A stretch of 40,867 bases of DNA, from the NCBI GenBank assembly GCA_947487905.1, contig CANLAV010000006.1, positions 1 to 40,867 on the forward strand. Reading direction: 5' to 3'. A program made the position numbers and the translations under genes. Shown in pieces: positions 18,638-28,103 of this stretch. The DNA comes from Bacteroidota bacterium (GTDB lineage Bacteria; Bacteroidota; Bacteroidia; B-17B0; Aurantibacillaceae). How positions within the stretch are numbered: position 1 is the first letter of the stretch; each line of letters opens with the position of its first letter. The notes under the pieces are model-generated. The model made no database searches, was not told the DNA's origin, and worked only from the letters and a program-made list of their open reading frames with translations.

Positions 18638-19344
18638 TAAGAATTTACTAATAATTTAAACCCTTTTCCATGAACGTTGACAATTTCTACTTTTGAATCA
18701 TCTTTCAAAAATTTACGAAGTTTGGCAATGTATACATCCATACTTCTTCCATTAAAGTAATTATCATCATGCCAAATAGTTTTTAGTGCAAAGTTTCTGT
18801 CTAATACATCATTTTTGTGAATGCATAGAAGTCTCATCAATTCGCTTTCTTTTGTTGTTAGCTTTTGTTCTTTATTATCAAGCATTAACACTTGATTTTT
18901 TGAATTAAAGGCGTAGGTTCCAATGCTAAAAGCTGAATCATCTGCATTATGAACGCGTTGCTTACTGCTTCTTCGTAGCACGGCGTTAACTCTTGCTAAA
19001 AGCTCCTCCATGCTGAATGGCTTAGTGATGTAATCGTCTGCACCAGCATTAAATCCTTCCATGGTATCTTCTTTCATGCTTTTTGCAGTTAAGAAAATGA
19101 TGGGAACATTTTTATCGGTTACTCTGATTTCTTTTGCAAGTGTAATGCCATCTTTTATAGGCATCATCACATCAAGCAACAGTAAATCAAACCCTTGTTT
19201 GCAAAATGCATCAAATCCTTTTTTTCCGTCTGTAGCCAGTTTTGTTTCAAATCCTTTTGCTTCCAAGTATTCTTGTAGCAAAGTCCCTAAATTAGCATCG
19301 TCTTCTACTAATAAAATTTGTGTTTTTACGTTGTCCATACTCAT
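18637..19344 (-). CDS. OmpR-family DNA-binding response regulator (RprY-like)
   Basis: Receiver domain (VEDDANLG, LLLLDVMMPIKDG, FLTAKS) and winged-helix C-terminus (SMDVYIAKLRKFL). Confidence 0.92.
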   Translation of the reverse strand: MSMDNVKTQILLVEDDANLGTLLQEYLEAKGFETKLATDGKKGFDAFCKQGFDLLLLDVMMPIKDGITLAKEIRVTDKNVPIIFLTAKSMKEDTMEGFNAGADDYITKPFSMEELLARVNAVLRRSSKQRVHNADDSAFSIGTYAFNSKNQVLMLDNKEQKLTTKESELMRLLCIHKNDVLDRNFALKTIWHDDNYFNGRSMDVYIAKLRKFLKDDSKVEIVNVHGKGFKLLVNS

Positions 19345-19360
19345 TTTTTTTAATTAGTTT

Positions 19361-20947
19361 TTAAATTACTTCATTGTAAGGCATTATTATTTTAAACGAA
19401 CTGCCTTTTCCTAATTCACTACTAACATTAATCGTGCCATTATGCTTAAAAACGACCGCCTGAACATAACTTAATCCTAAACCAAAGCCTTTTACGTTGT
19501 GAACATTGCCTGTTGGTACCCTATAAAACTTGTCAAATATTTTTCGTTGATCCTCTTTACTAATACCAATTCCGTTATCTTTTACGGTAATTTCAATACC
19601 ATTTTCTGTATCTTTTGTGGTAATAAGAATCTCTGGTTTTACTTGTGAATATTTTATGGCATTATCTATCAAATTGAAAATAATATTAGTGAGGTGTAAC
19701 TTATCTGCATTTATAACGTAATTTTTTGCGTTTAATTGTTTACTGATGATGCCTTCTCTTGCATCGATTAAAAGCTGCGTGTTTTGAATGGCAAGTTCTA
19801 TAATATCATGCACATCGTTTTCTGAGCGCTTGAGTTTAAATTCTCCTTTATCTAATATCGAAGTTTGTAAAATACTTTCTACTAAAATGCTTAAGCGTTT
19901 ATTTTCATCTCTTATCATTTGCATGAAGCGATTTTGCTTTTCTGGAGTTTTAGATACAGTTCCATCAATAAGCATTTCGCAGGCGAGCGAAATAGTACTA
20001 ATAGGTGTCTTAAATTCATGAGTCATGTTGCTAATGAAATCATTTTTAATATCTGATAATTTTTTTTGTTTGGAGATGGTGGAAATGGTATAGTAAAAAG
20101 CGAGAATGAGAATGAGAATAACCATGCCTGAAACACAGAGCATGAGCCACATTTTTTGGAGTAAGAAGTTTTTCTGATTAGGAAAATGCACACTTAAAAA
20201 TTGTGGCGTTACATATACATTGTTAGGTGATAAATTAATAGCAAAGAAACACAATACGGAATCGCAGTCCATTTGCGGTTCTTTATAATTACCATTTGTT
20301 TTCGAATCACCTAATTTGTTTGAAATAGAATATTTAAAATTTGTGGTAATGCCGCCGTCAATAAGTTCTTGTTTCAAAATTGTATCTAGCATAAGCGAAT
20401 CTACTTTTGGTTTGTAGTCTTTATAAACATTGATACTAATTAATTCATCGTATAAGTCATTTACAATTTCATTTTTATTTTGCATCAACTCATGACGTAA
20501 ATTCTCGAAATTTTTCGCTTGACTCACCCTGTCCTCTGTCTTTTCTATGGATTCATATGGTGTAAAATGATTTTTAGAATTGATTGAATCTCCAATAAAC
20601 TCTTTTTGCGACATTTTACTCGTTACAACACCACACGAATCAGTGCTTAATTCTTCAAAAATTCTTACTTGAACATCCTTCCCGCTAGGATTAGCAACCG
20701 TTTTTAATGCAGGTTTTGTTATTTTAACACCTTGCTTGCGGAGTTTTATTTTTTTAGAAATTTTGTTTGAATAGGCGATTTTTTCAAGTTTATTAGCTGT
20801 AGATTTTAAGGCTTCGTTGACTGAGCGTTCAAATTCTTCTTCTTTTAGTTTTACAGAACTTTGAATCCAATATATTTGAACGGCAATGAGTGCAACTAGC
20901 GCAACGCCAACTAAAACGGATATTATGCCTAAATTATACTTGCTCAT
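19361..20947 (-). CDS. Sensor histidine kinase (RprX-like)
   Basis: Two TM segments, H-box MTHEFKTPISTI, N-box NLIDNAIKYS, G-box VKDNGIGIS and GFGLGLSYV. Confidence 0.93.
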   Translation of the reverse strand: MSKYNLGIISVLVGVALVALIAVQIYWIQSSVKLKEEEFERSVNEALKSTANKLEKIAYSNKISKKIKLRKQGVKITKPALKTVANPSGKDVQVRIFEELSTDSCGVVTSKMSQKEFIGDSINSKNHFTPYESIEKTEDRVSQAKNFENLRHELMQNKNEIVNDLYDELISINVYKDYKPKVDSLMLDTILKQELIDGGITTNFKYSISNKLGDSKTNGNYKEPQMDCDSVLCFFAINLSPNNVYVTPQFLSVHFPNQKNFLLQKMWLMLCVSGMVILILILAFYYTISTISKQKKLSDIKNDFISNMTHEFKTPISTISLACEMLIDGTVSKTPEKQNRFMQMIRDENKRLSILVESILQTSILDKGEFKLKRSENDVHDIIELAIQNTQLLIDAREGIISKQLNAKNYVINADKLHLTNIIFNLIDNAIKYSQVKPEILITTKDTENGIEITVKDNGIGISKEDQRKIFDKFYRVPTGNVHNVKGFGLGLSYVQAVVFKHNGTINVSSELGKGSSFKIIMPYNEVI

Positions 20948-21019
20948 ACAGAGTAAATGTACTAAACTAAAAATTAGATTGTTTAGATGATTAACTTTTT
21001 TTAACGAAGGTGTTTAGTT

Positions 21020-22321
21020 TCATTGAAGGGCATCTGCCACAGTAAATGTACTTCCACCTATAAAAATTAAATCGTCTGACTTGGCTTGTTTTTTTGCCTC
21101 CGATAAAGCCATAGATACACTGATAAATTTCTTACCTTTTAAATCATGTTGTTTTGCTAATTCAAACAATTCTTTTTCAGGCAAGGCTCTAGGAATATTT
21201 GCTTTACAAAAATAATAAATAGCATTTTTAGGTAGCAGTTTTAAAATACTGGTTACGTCCTTATCATTAACAACACCAATAATCATGTGCAATTTTTTAT
21301 AAGAATAACGTTCGATGTTTTTTACAACTTCTTTTATGCCATCTTCGTTATGGCCCGTATCCGCTATTATTAAAGGCTTTTCACTTATTATTTGCCAGCG
21401 GCCCATTAAGCCAGTTAGTTTTTTTACGTGTTGTAATGCGTATAGAATATTTTCATCTTCAATTAAAAAGCCTTTATGTTTTAAACTGCTTATGCATGCT
21501 AAAACACCTTGAAGATTTTTTATTTGGTATGTACCTGTTAAATCAAGTTTATAAAGTTGTGCTTTATTAGCTGTTTTTTCTAGAAGTTCGATACACAGCA
21601 GTCCATCTTGAAAGTTATGCGAAAGCACTTTATATTGTTTATCCGCAAAAGTTATAGGTGCTTTTACGGATTGTGCTTTTGTATTAAAAACAGATAACAC
21701 TTCAAGTTGAGTTTGGCTAACAACAACTGGAACTTTTTCTTTTATGATACCAGCTTTTTCTGCTGCAATTAAAGGGAGCGTATTTCCTAATAAATTAACA
21801 TGATCGAATCCAATGTTTGTTATTAAACAGCATTGTGGTTTAATCACATTTGTAGAATCTAATCTTCCTCCTAAGCCAACTTCTATAATAGCAACATCAA
21901 CTTCTTGTTCTGCAAAATAATGAAAGGCCAATCCAACAGTCCATTCAAAAAAAGAAGGTTCAATGTCTTCAAATATGGTTTTATAGTTTTCTACAAATTT
22001 TACGACCTCTGTTTTTGGAATTTGTTTGCCGTTTATTTTAATGCGTTCTCTAAAATCTATTAAATGTGGCGAGGTGTACAAACCTGTTTTATAACCTGCT
22101 TGTTGTAATATGGCAGCCAACATGTGTGAAGAAGAGCCTTTTCCATTTGTACCGGCAACATGTACGCATTTAATTTTTTTTTCAGGATTACCTAAGGCTT
22201 TACAAATTGAAATGGTATTGTCTAGATTTGCCTTATAGGCTGCCGCACCTACACGTTGAAACATCGGTAGTCTTGAAAACAGATAATCAAGTGTTTGCGG
22301 ATAGGTCATTTTATTTTTCAA
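21020..22321 (-). CDS. folC: Bifunctional folylpolyglutamate synthase / dihydrofolate synthase
   Basis: HVAGTNGKGSSSHMLAAIL, YTSPHLIDFRERI, EVGLGGRLDSTNV motifs. Confidence 0.95.
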   Translation of the reverse strand: MKNKMTYPQTLDYLFSRLPMFQRVGAAAYKANLDNTISICKALGNPEKKIKCVHVAGTNGKGSSSHMLAAILQQAGYKTGLYTSPHLIDFRERIKINGKQIPKTEVVKFVENYKTIFEDIEPSFFEWTVGLAFHYFAEQEVDVAIIEVGLGGRLDSTNVIKPQCCLITNIGFDHVNLLGNTLPLIAAEKAGIIKEKVPVVVSQTQLEVLSVFNTKAQSVKAPITFADKQYKVLSHNFQDGLLCIELLEKTANKAQLYKLDLTGTYQIKNLQGVLACISSLKHKGFLIEDENILYALQHVKKLTGLMGRWQIISEKPLIIADTGHNEDGIKEVVKNIERYSYKKLHMIIGVVNDKDVTSILKLLPKNAIYYFCKANIPRALPEKELFELAKQHDLKGKKFISVSMALSEAKKQAKSDDLIFIGGSTFTVADALQ

Positions 22322-22364
22322 TTTGAATTTAAAGAAGTTTATAACGTAGTTGTTTATGCTTCAG

Positions 22365-23234
22365 TTAAAAACTAAATACAATGGTAATGGTTCCTTTTTG
22401 TTCGCCTTCCTGACCACTAACCGTAAATTTTGTGGCAAAAGCAGCTTGACGTGCAAGCGTTTTTAACATGGAACTATTGGTGTTAGTTCCTCTGCCATTG
22501 GCTTCTGCTTTAATAACTGTTCCGTTTTTGTCAACCGTTATTTCTACTACTACTTTACCTTCTTCTTTTGTATCTTTTGGTAATTGAGGTGGTTTAACAA
22601 CACTCCTTCCTGCTAGGCTAAATCCGTAACCGCCAGCACCTGGGCCGTTGCCTGGTCCATGACCCGGTCCGTTTCCGCCACCATCTCCTCCGCCTGTTCC
22701 GCCTGTTCCATGCGTTTTCGGGTTGCCATCAGGACTACCTTCATTACCAGCATGTCCGCTATTTCCATCACCACCACCATTTTTGCCTTTATTTTTTAAA
22801 GCATTTTCAGCAATTTTTTCAGCCATCGTTTTTTCTTTAGGCTTTACGGTTTCAGTTGGTTTAGTTGGTGTAATTACGGTTGTATGATTTTCAATTTTTG
22901 GCTTTACATCAGGAGCATCTATAACTTCCCCATTTTCGCTTGTAAAGATTGCTTCGTTCGATTCTGGGTTTGAAATGGGAGCTATAATTTCTGTGTTTTC
23001 TACAACGCTTGTTGCATCACCAATGCCATTATTTTCAATATTTCCAGTCCCTTCATTATACGTTCCGAAATTTATTTCCGTTCCGCCTCCGCCTCCTTCA
23101 GTAATAGGAAAGGGTGGGTTAGGTGTAATGATGATGTATAAAAACAAAAATAAAAATAATAAGGCTAAAAGGACCAGTGAGATAACACCAGAAATGAGTT
23201 TGTTTTTATTTTCTTCAGTTCGTGAAACTATCAT
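22365..23234 (-). CDS. TonB-like energy transducer with Gly-rich linker
   Basis: N-terminal TM, long Gly/Asn-rich spacer, C-terminal GKVVVEITVDKNGTVIKAEANGRG TonB-like fold; next to ExbD/ExbB genes. Confidence 0.82.
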   Translation of the reverse strand: MIVSRTEENKNKLISGVISLVLLALLFLFLFLYIIITPNPPFPITEGGGGGTEINFGTYNEGTGNIENNGIGDATSVVENTEIIAPISNPESNEAIFTSENGEVIDAPDVKPKIENHTTVITPTKPTETVKPKEKTMAEKIAENALKNKGKNGGGDGNSGHAGNEGSPDGNPKTHGTGGTGGGDGGGNGPGHGPGNGPGAGGYGFSLAGRSVVKPPQLPKDTKEEGKVVVEITVDKNGTVIKAEANGRGTNTNSSMLKTLARQAAFATKFTVSGQEGEQKGTITIVFSF

Positions 23235-23236
23235 GT

Positions 23237-23647
23237 TTACTTACCATTAGAAGGTTGTGTTGCACAAATCATTTTGCAATTTAGTTTATCTCCAATCTGC
23301 ATCATATCAATAAAGTCTTGATACAATAAATCTTTATCTACATGAATAACGACTGCAGGCTCCGTTCTACCAGAAATTTTTTCTGCTAATAATGGTTCTA
23401 AATCAGCAAACGAAACTTCTTTACTATCTATAAAATATTTATGATCTTTGGTAGCCGCAATATGAATAGGCTTTTTATTATTATCAATTTGGGTGTTTTT
23501 TTTCGAGCTAGGTAGATTTACTTTTATCGCATTAGGACTTACCATCGTTGATAAAATTAAAAAAAACAACATCAAAAAAAACATGATGTCGCTTAGCGAA
23601 TCAGTGCTTACTTCGGCGTCTCTATGTGCTTTTTTACGTAAACTCAT
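23237..23647 (-). CDS. ExbD/TolR-family biopolymer transport protein
   Basis: DIMFFLMLFFLILSTMV TM segment and VVIHVDKDLLYQDFIDMM. Confidence 0.9.
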   Translation of the reverse strand: MSLRKKAHRDAEVSTDSLSDIMFFLMLFFLILSTMVSPNAIKVNLPSSKKNTQIDNNKKPIHIAATKDHKYFIDSKEVSFADLEPLLAEKISGRTEPAVVIHVDKDLLYQDFIDMMQIGDKLNCKMICATQPSNGK

Positions 23648-23670
23648 TTTAATGAAAGTTTTAAATTATT

Positions 23671-23741
23671 AGTTTTTAGTGTTTAATAGTTTGGACTTTA
23701 AGTGTTTTTTATTAAAAACTTAATACTCAACATTAAAAACT
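23671..23741. repeat. Imperfect inverted repeat between exbB- and exbD-like genes
   Basis: AGTTTTTAGTGTTTAATA (23671-23688) versus reverse complement of 23724-23741 (AGTTTTTAATGTTGAGTA): 15/18 matches. Confidence 0.55.
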
Positions 23742-23743
23742 CT

Positions 23744-24475
23744 TTACTTACTTGGTTCGTTTAACATATCTAAAAATTCAATTTGACTTTCTTCCATACG
23801 TCGAGATAGTTTATCAATTCGGGCATTAATCCAATGGTAGCCAACAAATGCAATAACACCGACAACTAATCCACCTCCTGAGGTAATCATTTTTTGATAT
23901 AGACCTGATGAAATAACTTCAATTTCAACTGTTTTTGCTAACGAAATATCATAAAATATTTTAATTACTCCAATGATTGTTCCAATAAAACCAAACATAG
24001 GAGCAATTCTTCCAATGATATTTAATATTCCTAAATTCTTTTCAAGATGAGATAATTCTGCAGAAGCTTTTTTGTTCATGGCCTCTCTAATTTCTAACAT
24101 GTTTTGTCCGATGCGAGAAATGCCTTGTTCAATCATGAGTGATTCTGTTGAATTTACACTTTTGCATAAATTGCGTGCGTTAGCTAAATTTCCATTTGAA
24201 ATCATGTCCTTTAAACTTGGCATGAGCGTTGTATTTTTTTTACCCGCTTTCGAAATAACCAAAATACGTTCAATCATAACATAGAATGAAACCAACAGTA
24301 ATAATGCTAAAGGAATCATAATTACGCCACCTTTTGATACCATTTCGAAAAGTGATAATTGATTTGGCGGAAGTTCTGTTCCGGTTTCAATACCTGTAGT
24401 AATTGGCTCGGAAGCCATAGTTTCGGCAGCTGTAGCCATCACCGTGTTGCTAATTTGAAGAATGAATGAAAGCAT
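23744..24475 (-). CDS. MotA/TolQ/ExbB proton channel family protein
   Basis: TM segments plus APMFGFIGTIIGVIKIF and GLVVGVIAFVGYHWINARID motifs. Confidence 0.92.
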   Translation of the reverse strand: MLSFILQISNTVMATAAETMASEPITTGIETGTELPPNQLSLFEMVSKGGVIMIPLALLLLVSFYVMIERILVISKAGKKNTTLMPSLKDMISNGNLANARNLCKSVNSTESLMIEQGISRIGQNMLEIREAMNKKASAELSHLEKNLGILNIIGRIAPMFGFIGTIIGVIKIFYDISLAKTVEIEVISSGLYQKMITSGGGLVVGVIAFVGYHWINARIDKLSRRMEESQIEFLDMLNEPSK

Positions 24476-24498
24476 ATACTAATGAATTTTTATTTATA

Positions 24499-24506
24499 CA
24501 AAGTTA
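24499..24506 (-). promoter_or_regulatory. Candidate Bacteroidota -7 box TAACTTTG upstream of the exbB-like gene
   Basis: CAAAGTTA on the plus strand is an exact match to TAnnTTTG on the minus strand, 23 nt from the ATG at 24475. Confidence 0.4.
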
Positions 24507-24600
24507 ATGAGAAATGGTTGTGTAAATTAAACCAGAAACGATGTTTTAAACAGAATTGTGTTAGTATAATGTAATACGGAAGTAAAGGTTACAAAAATAA

Positions 24601-25398
24601 TTAAGCAGTTTGTTTATTCTGAAACGATTTCCAAATCATAAAGATTCCAATAAGTACAAATGGGATACTTAGGATCTGTCCCATGTTAATTGGCAACGAA
24701 GCTTCAAAACTTTCTTGATTTTCTTTTAGAAATTCAGTTAAAAAACGGAAGGTAAACATCAGTATGCAAAATAATCCGAACATGAATCCTTTTCCAAATT
24801 GGTCTCGTTTATTTTTCCATAAAGCATACATTATTAAAAATAAAAATACATAATAAAGGGCTTCATAAATTTGAGTAGGATGGCGCGGTAATAAATCAAT
24901 GCTTGGAAAAACAAAAGCCCAAGGCACTTGAGTTGGTTCACCAACGATTTCTGAATTCATTAAATTTCCGAAACGAATCATAAAAGAGGCAAATGGCACA
25001 ACAACAACTAATCGATCAAATAACCAAATCCAACTTTCTTTTGTTTTGAGACAATATAAAATCATGGCAACAATAATTCCAATTGCTCCTCCATGACTTG
25101 CTAATCCACCTTCCCATACTTTTAAAATGTCAAGGGGATTTGCCGAATAATAATCCCATCCATAAAACAAACAGTGTCCAACACGTGCTCCTAAAATGGT
25201 GCCAATCACGATATAAAGTGTTAATGTGTCAAGCTGTTTTTCTGTTCTTCCTTCTTGGCGAAAGATACGATTCATAAAAAAGTGACAACCTATAAATGCC
25301 ATAGCCCATGATAAACCATACCAACGAACAGGCCAATCAATTCCTGGGATAGTAAACATTTCGGGACTTGGATTCCAATGTATAAAATTTAATATCAT
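24601..25398 (-). CDS. lgt: Prolipoprotein diacylglyceryl transferase
   Basis: GLASHGGAIGIIVA and RFGNLMNSEIVGEPT motifs. Confidence 0.95.
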   Translation of the reverse strand: MILNFIHWNPSPEMFTIPGIDWPVRWYGLSWAMAFIGCHFFMNRIFRQEGRTEKQLDTLTLYIVIGTILGARVGHCLFYGWDYYSANPLDILKVWEGGLASHGGAIGIIVAMILYCLKTKESWIWLFDRLVVVVPFASFMIRFGNLMNSEIVGEPTQVPWAFVFPSIDLLPRHPTQIYEALYYVFLFLIMYALWKNKRDQFGKGFMFGLFCILMFTFRFLTEFLKENQESFEASLPINMGQILSIPFVLIGIFMIWKSFQNKQTA

Positions 25399-25422
25399 AA
25401 TAATTCGGTTTTAGTATTGGTT

Positions 25423-25758
25423 TTATTCTTCCATATCAATTCTAAATTGATGTAAAAATCTGTGTATAATAGGACTAAATAATACGGCGACACTAGTTAA
25501 AAAGGCTACGCCGCTATATATGGCATAAATTGAAGAAAATAGTTTGGCACTATCAGTTTCCGCTCTATCAACTGGACCCATTCCAGTTAAAATCATGCTC
25601 GCATTTAAAAGACTATCAAGCCATGGAATATTAAAAAAATAATGGTATCCCATAACTCCAATACCTAACGAAAACAATAAAAATAGCGTTCCTAAAGCAA
25701 AACTTTTAAATAGTTTTGAGAAAAAATGTTTCTGATAAGGTAATTTTTTTGTTGCCAT
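25423..25758 (-). CDS. Small 2-TM membrane protein with ion-channel-like topology, function unknown
   Basis: 111 aa: TM1, pore-loop-like WLDSLLNASMILTGMGPVD, TM2 running into FSPIIHRFLHQFRID. Confidence 0.7.
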   Translation of the reverse strand: MATKKLPYQKHFFSKLFKSFALGTLFLLFSLGIGVMGYHYFFNIPWLDSLLNASMILTGMGPVDRAETDSAKLFSSIYAIYSGVAFLTSVAVLFSPIIHRFLHQFRIDMEE

Positions 25759-25760
25759 GC

Positions 25761-26432
25761 TTAATCTAATTTAAAACAACAGTATTTAATATCTTCTCCT
25801 TTTGCTGTGAATAGTCCTTCGTAGTATGTTTTTATTTTAATTAATTCTTCTCTTTCGCTTGGACAATTTTTATACAAATCGTTTGTAGCAAAAAGTAATT
25901 CTAATTTTTTTTCTTGAATAACAGCCATCGTGTATTCATAAAAAAATGTATTATCTGTTTTTAAATGAATAATGCCACCAGGTTTTAATATACGTTTATA
26001 TCTATTTAAAAAATAATCAGGATTCGTAAGTCGTTTCCGCGCTTGATTTTTTTTTGGTTGCGGATCAGGAAATGTTATCCAAATTTCAGACACTTCATTT
26101 TCGGCAAAACAGTAGTCGATAAAATCGATGCGTGTTCTTAAAAAAGCAACATGGTTCATTTTATTTTCTAAAGCGAATTTTGCGCCTGTCCAAATTCGAT
26201 TGCCTTTAACATCTACTCCAATGTAATTTTTAGATGTGTCATTTGTTGATAAGCCAATAGTGTATTCTCCTCGACCACAGCCAAGTTCAACTACGATTGG
26301 ATTAATATTTTTAAATACCTCCGAATGCCATTTTCCTTTTTTGGGAAATCCATCTTCTAAAATATCATGATGAAACGCAAATGTATTTTCGAATGAATTT
26401 AATTCGGCGAATTTTTGAAGTTTATTTGGCAT
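25761..26432 (-). CDS. trmB: tRNA (guanine-N7-)-methyltransferase TrmB
   Basis: VELGCGRGEYTIGLS, WITFPDPQPKKNQARKRL, HLKTDN motifs. Confidence 0.94.
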   Translation of the reverse strand: MPNKLQKFAELNSFENTFAFHHDILEDGFPKKGKWHSEVFKNINPIVVELGCGRGEYTIGLSTNDTSKNYIGVDVKGNRIWTGAKFALENKMNHVAFLRTRIDFIDYCFAENEVSEIWITFPDPQPKKNQARKRLTNPDYFLNRYKRILKPGGIIHLKTDNTFFYEYTMAVIQEKKLELLFATNDLYKNCPSEREELIKIKTYYEGLFTAKGEDIKYCCFKLD

Positions 26433-26527
26433 ATTAAAATATAGGATACAAATTTATCAAAATCCTAACAAATTAATAATATCATTTTTAAATCTAAATT
26501 ATTACATTCGTGTATTAAACACTATTT

Positions 26528-27958
26528 ATGAAATTTAATTATAACAAAACGAAGATAGTTGCCACTATGGGGCCATCTACAGAAAACATTAATGTACTAG
26601 AGGAATTATTTAATGCTGGATTGGATATTTGCCGAATTAATTTTTCACATGGAGATTATGAGCCAATTAAGCATGTGATTGATAACATTAGAATTTTAAA
26701 TAAAAAATTAAATCGAAATGTTGGAATATTGGGCGATTTACAAGGTCCTAAATTAAGAATTGGAAAAGTAAAAGATAATGCCATTGATTTAGTAAATGGT
26801 CAAGAAATAACTATTACTACTAAAGAATGCGAAGGAACTGCTGAAAAAATATTTATAACGTATCCTCAATTTCCTCAGGATGTTGCTGTTGGTGAATTAG
26901 TTTTAATTGATGACGGGAAAATAACATTGAAAGTGTTAGACACAAACAGAAAAGATGAGGTTCGTACGATTATTATTGCAGGGGGCATTTTATCATCCAA
27001 AAAAGGTGTGAATTTACCTAACACAAAAATTTCTTTACCATGTCTAACGTTAAAGGATTTACGTGATTTAGATTTTGCATTAGAAAACAATTTCGAATGG
27101 ATTGGTCTTTCTTTTGTAAGAAGTGTTACAGATATTATTGAGTTGAAAGATATTATTCGTTCTAAGAAAAAGCATGCTCGTGTTATTGCTAAAATAGAAA
27201 AGCCAGAAGCTGTAAATGAAATTGATAAAATTATTGAAGTAACCGATGGTGTTATGGTTGCTCGCGGAGATTTAGGAGTAGAAATGCCAATGGAACAAGT
27301 TCCGTTATTGCAAAAAATGATTGTCAGTAAATGTTTAGTTGCATCAAAGCCTGTTATTATTGCCACACAAATGATGGAAAGTATGATTACAAGTTATACG
27401 CCAACACGTGCTGAGGTTAATGATGTAGCAAACGCAGTTTTAGACGGCGCTGATGCTGTTATGTTGAGTGCAGAAACATCTGTGGGAAGGTATCCAGTGA
27501 AAGTCATTGAGTATATGCGAAGAATTATTACCGAAATTGAAAATGATGATCGTATTTATTATAAGGAGCATAAGCCTGAATTAAAAACAATTACTTACAT
27601 AACAGATAGTATTTGTCATAATGCCTGTGTTATGTCAAAACAAGCGGGAGTTACAGCTATAATATCGATGACCCATAGTGGTTATACCGCTTTTAAATTA
27701 AGTAGTCATAGGCCAAAAGCAAACATATATATATTTACCGATAATCAAACATTGTTAAATGCCTTGAGTTTAGTTTGGGGTGTGCGAGGTTTTTATTATG
27801 ATAAATATGAAAGCACAGATGACACTATTAATGATTTAAAGTTATATATTAAAGAGGGTAATTTTGTGAAGGCGGATGATTTAGTTATTAATTTAGCGAG
27901 TATGCCTATGAAAGAAAAAGGAAGAACGAATATGCTTAAGTTGAGCTACGTTCAATAG
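26528..27958 (+). CDS. pyk: Pyruvate kinase
   Basis: TKIVATMGPSTEN, ICRINFSHGD, VMVARGDLGVEMP, IATQMMESMI motifs. Confidence 0.96.
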   Translation: MKFNYNKTKIVATMGPSTENINVLEELFNAGLDICRINFSHGDYEPIKHVIDNIRILNKKLNRNVGILGDLQGPKLRIGKVKDNAIDLVNGQEITITTKECEGTAEKIFITYPQFPQDVAVGELVLIDDGKITLKVLDTNRKDEVRTIIIAGGILSSKKGVNLPNTKISLPCLTLKDLRDLDFALENNFEWIGLSFVRSVTDIIELKDIIRSKKKHARVIAKIEKPEAVNEIDKIIEVTDGVMVARGDLGVEMPMEQVPLLQKMIVSKCLVASKPVIIATQMMESMITSYTPTRAEVNDVANAVLDGADAVMLSAETSVGRYPVKVIEYMRRIITEIENDDRIYYKEHKPELKTITYITDSICHNACVMSKQAGVTAIISMTHSGYTAFKLSSHRPKANIYIFTDNQTLLNALSLVWGVRGFYYDKYESTDDTINDLKLYIKEGNFVKADDLVINLASMPMKEKGRTNMLKLSYVQ

Positions 27959-28000
27959 TTTATCTAATTTACATGACTGAATTTTACGATATATTCAAAT

Positions 28001-28028
28001 AAAAAGAGTTGCTAGTCAATTCTTTTTG
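28001..28028 (+). terminator. Intrinsic terminator downstream of pyk
   Basis: AAAAAGAGTTG (28001-28011), loop CTAGT, CAATTCTTTTT (28017-28027); 11-bp stem with one G-U wobble and U-rich 3' arm. Confidence 0.65.
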
Positions 28029-28103
28029 TGTTTATGATATATTTTAGGTCTAATTATTAAAATTCGTTTTCAAAAATGTATCTTTACCTTCTAAATTAAA
28101 TAA

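Noticed and set aside
22660-22800. GC-rich repetitive stretch as possible repeat element
   Set aside because: Encodes the Gly/Asn-rich linker of the TonB-like protein in the correct frame.
26875-27366. 163-aa minus-strand ORF inside pyk
   Set aside because: Shadow ORF antisense to the highly conserved pyruvate kinase core.
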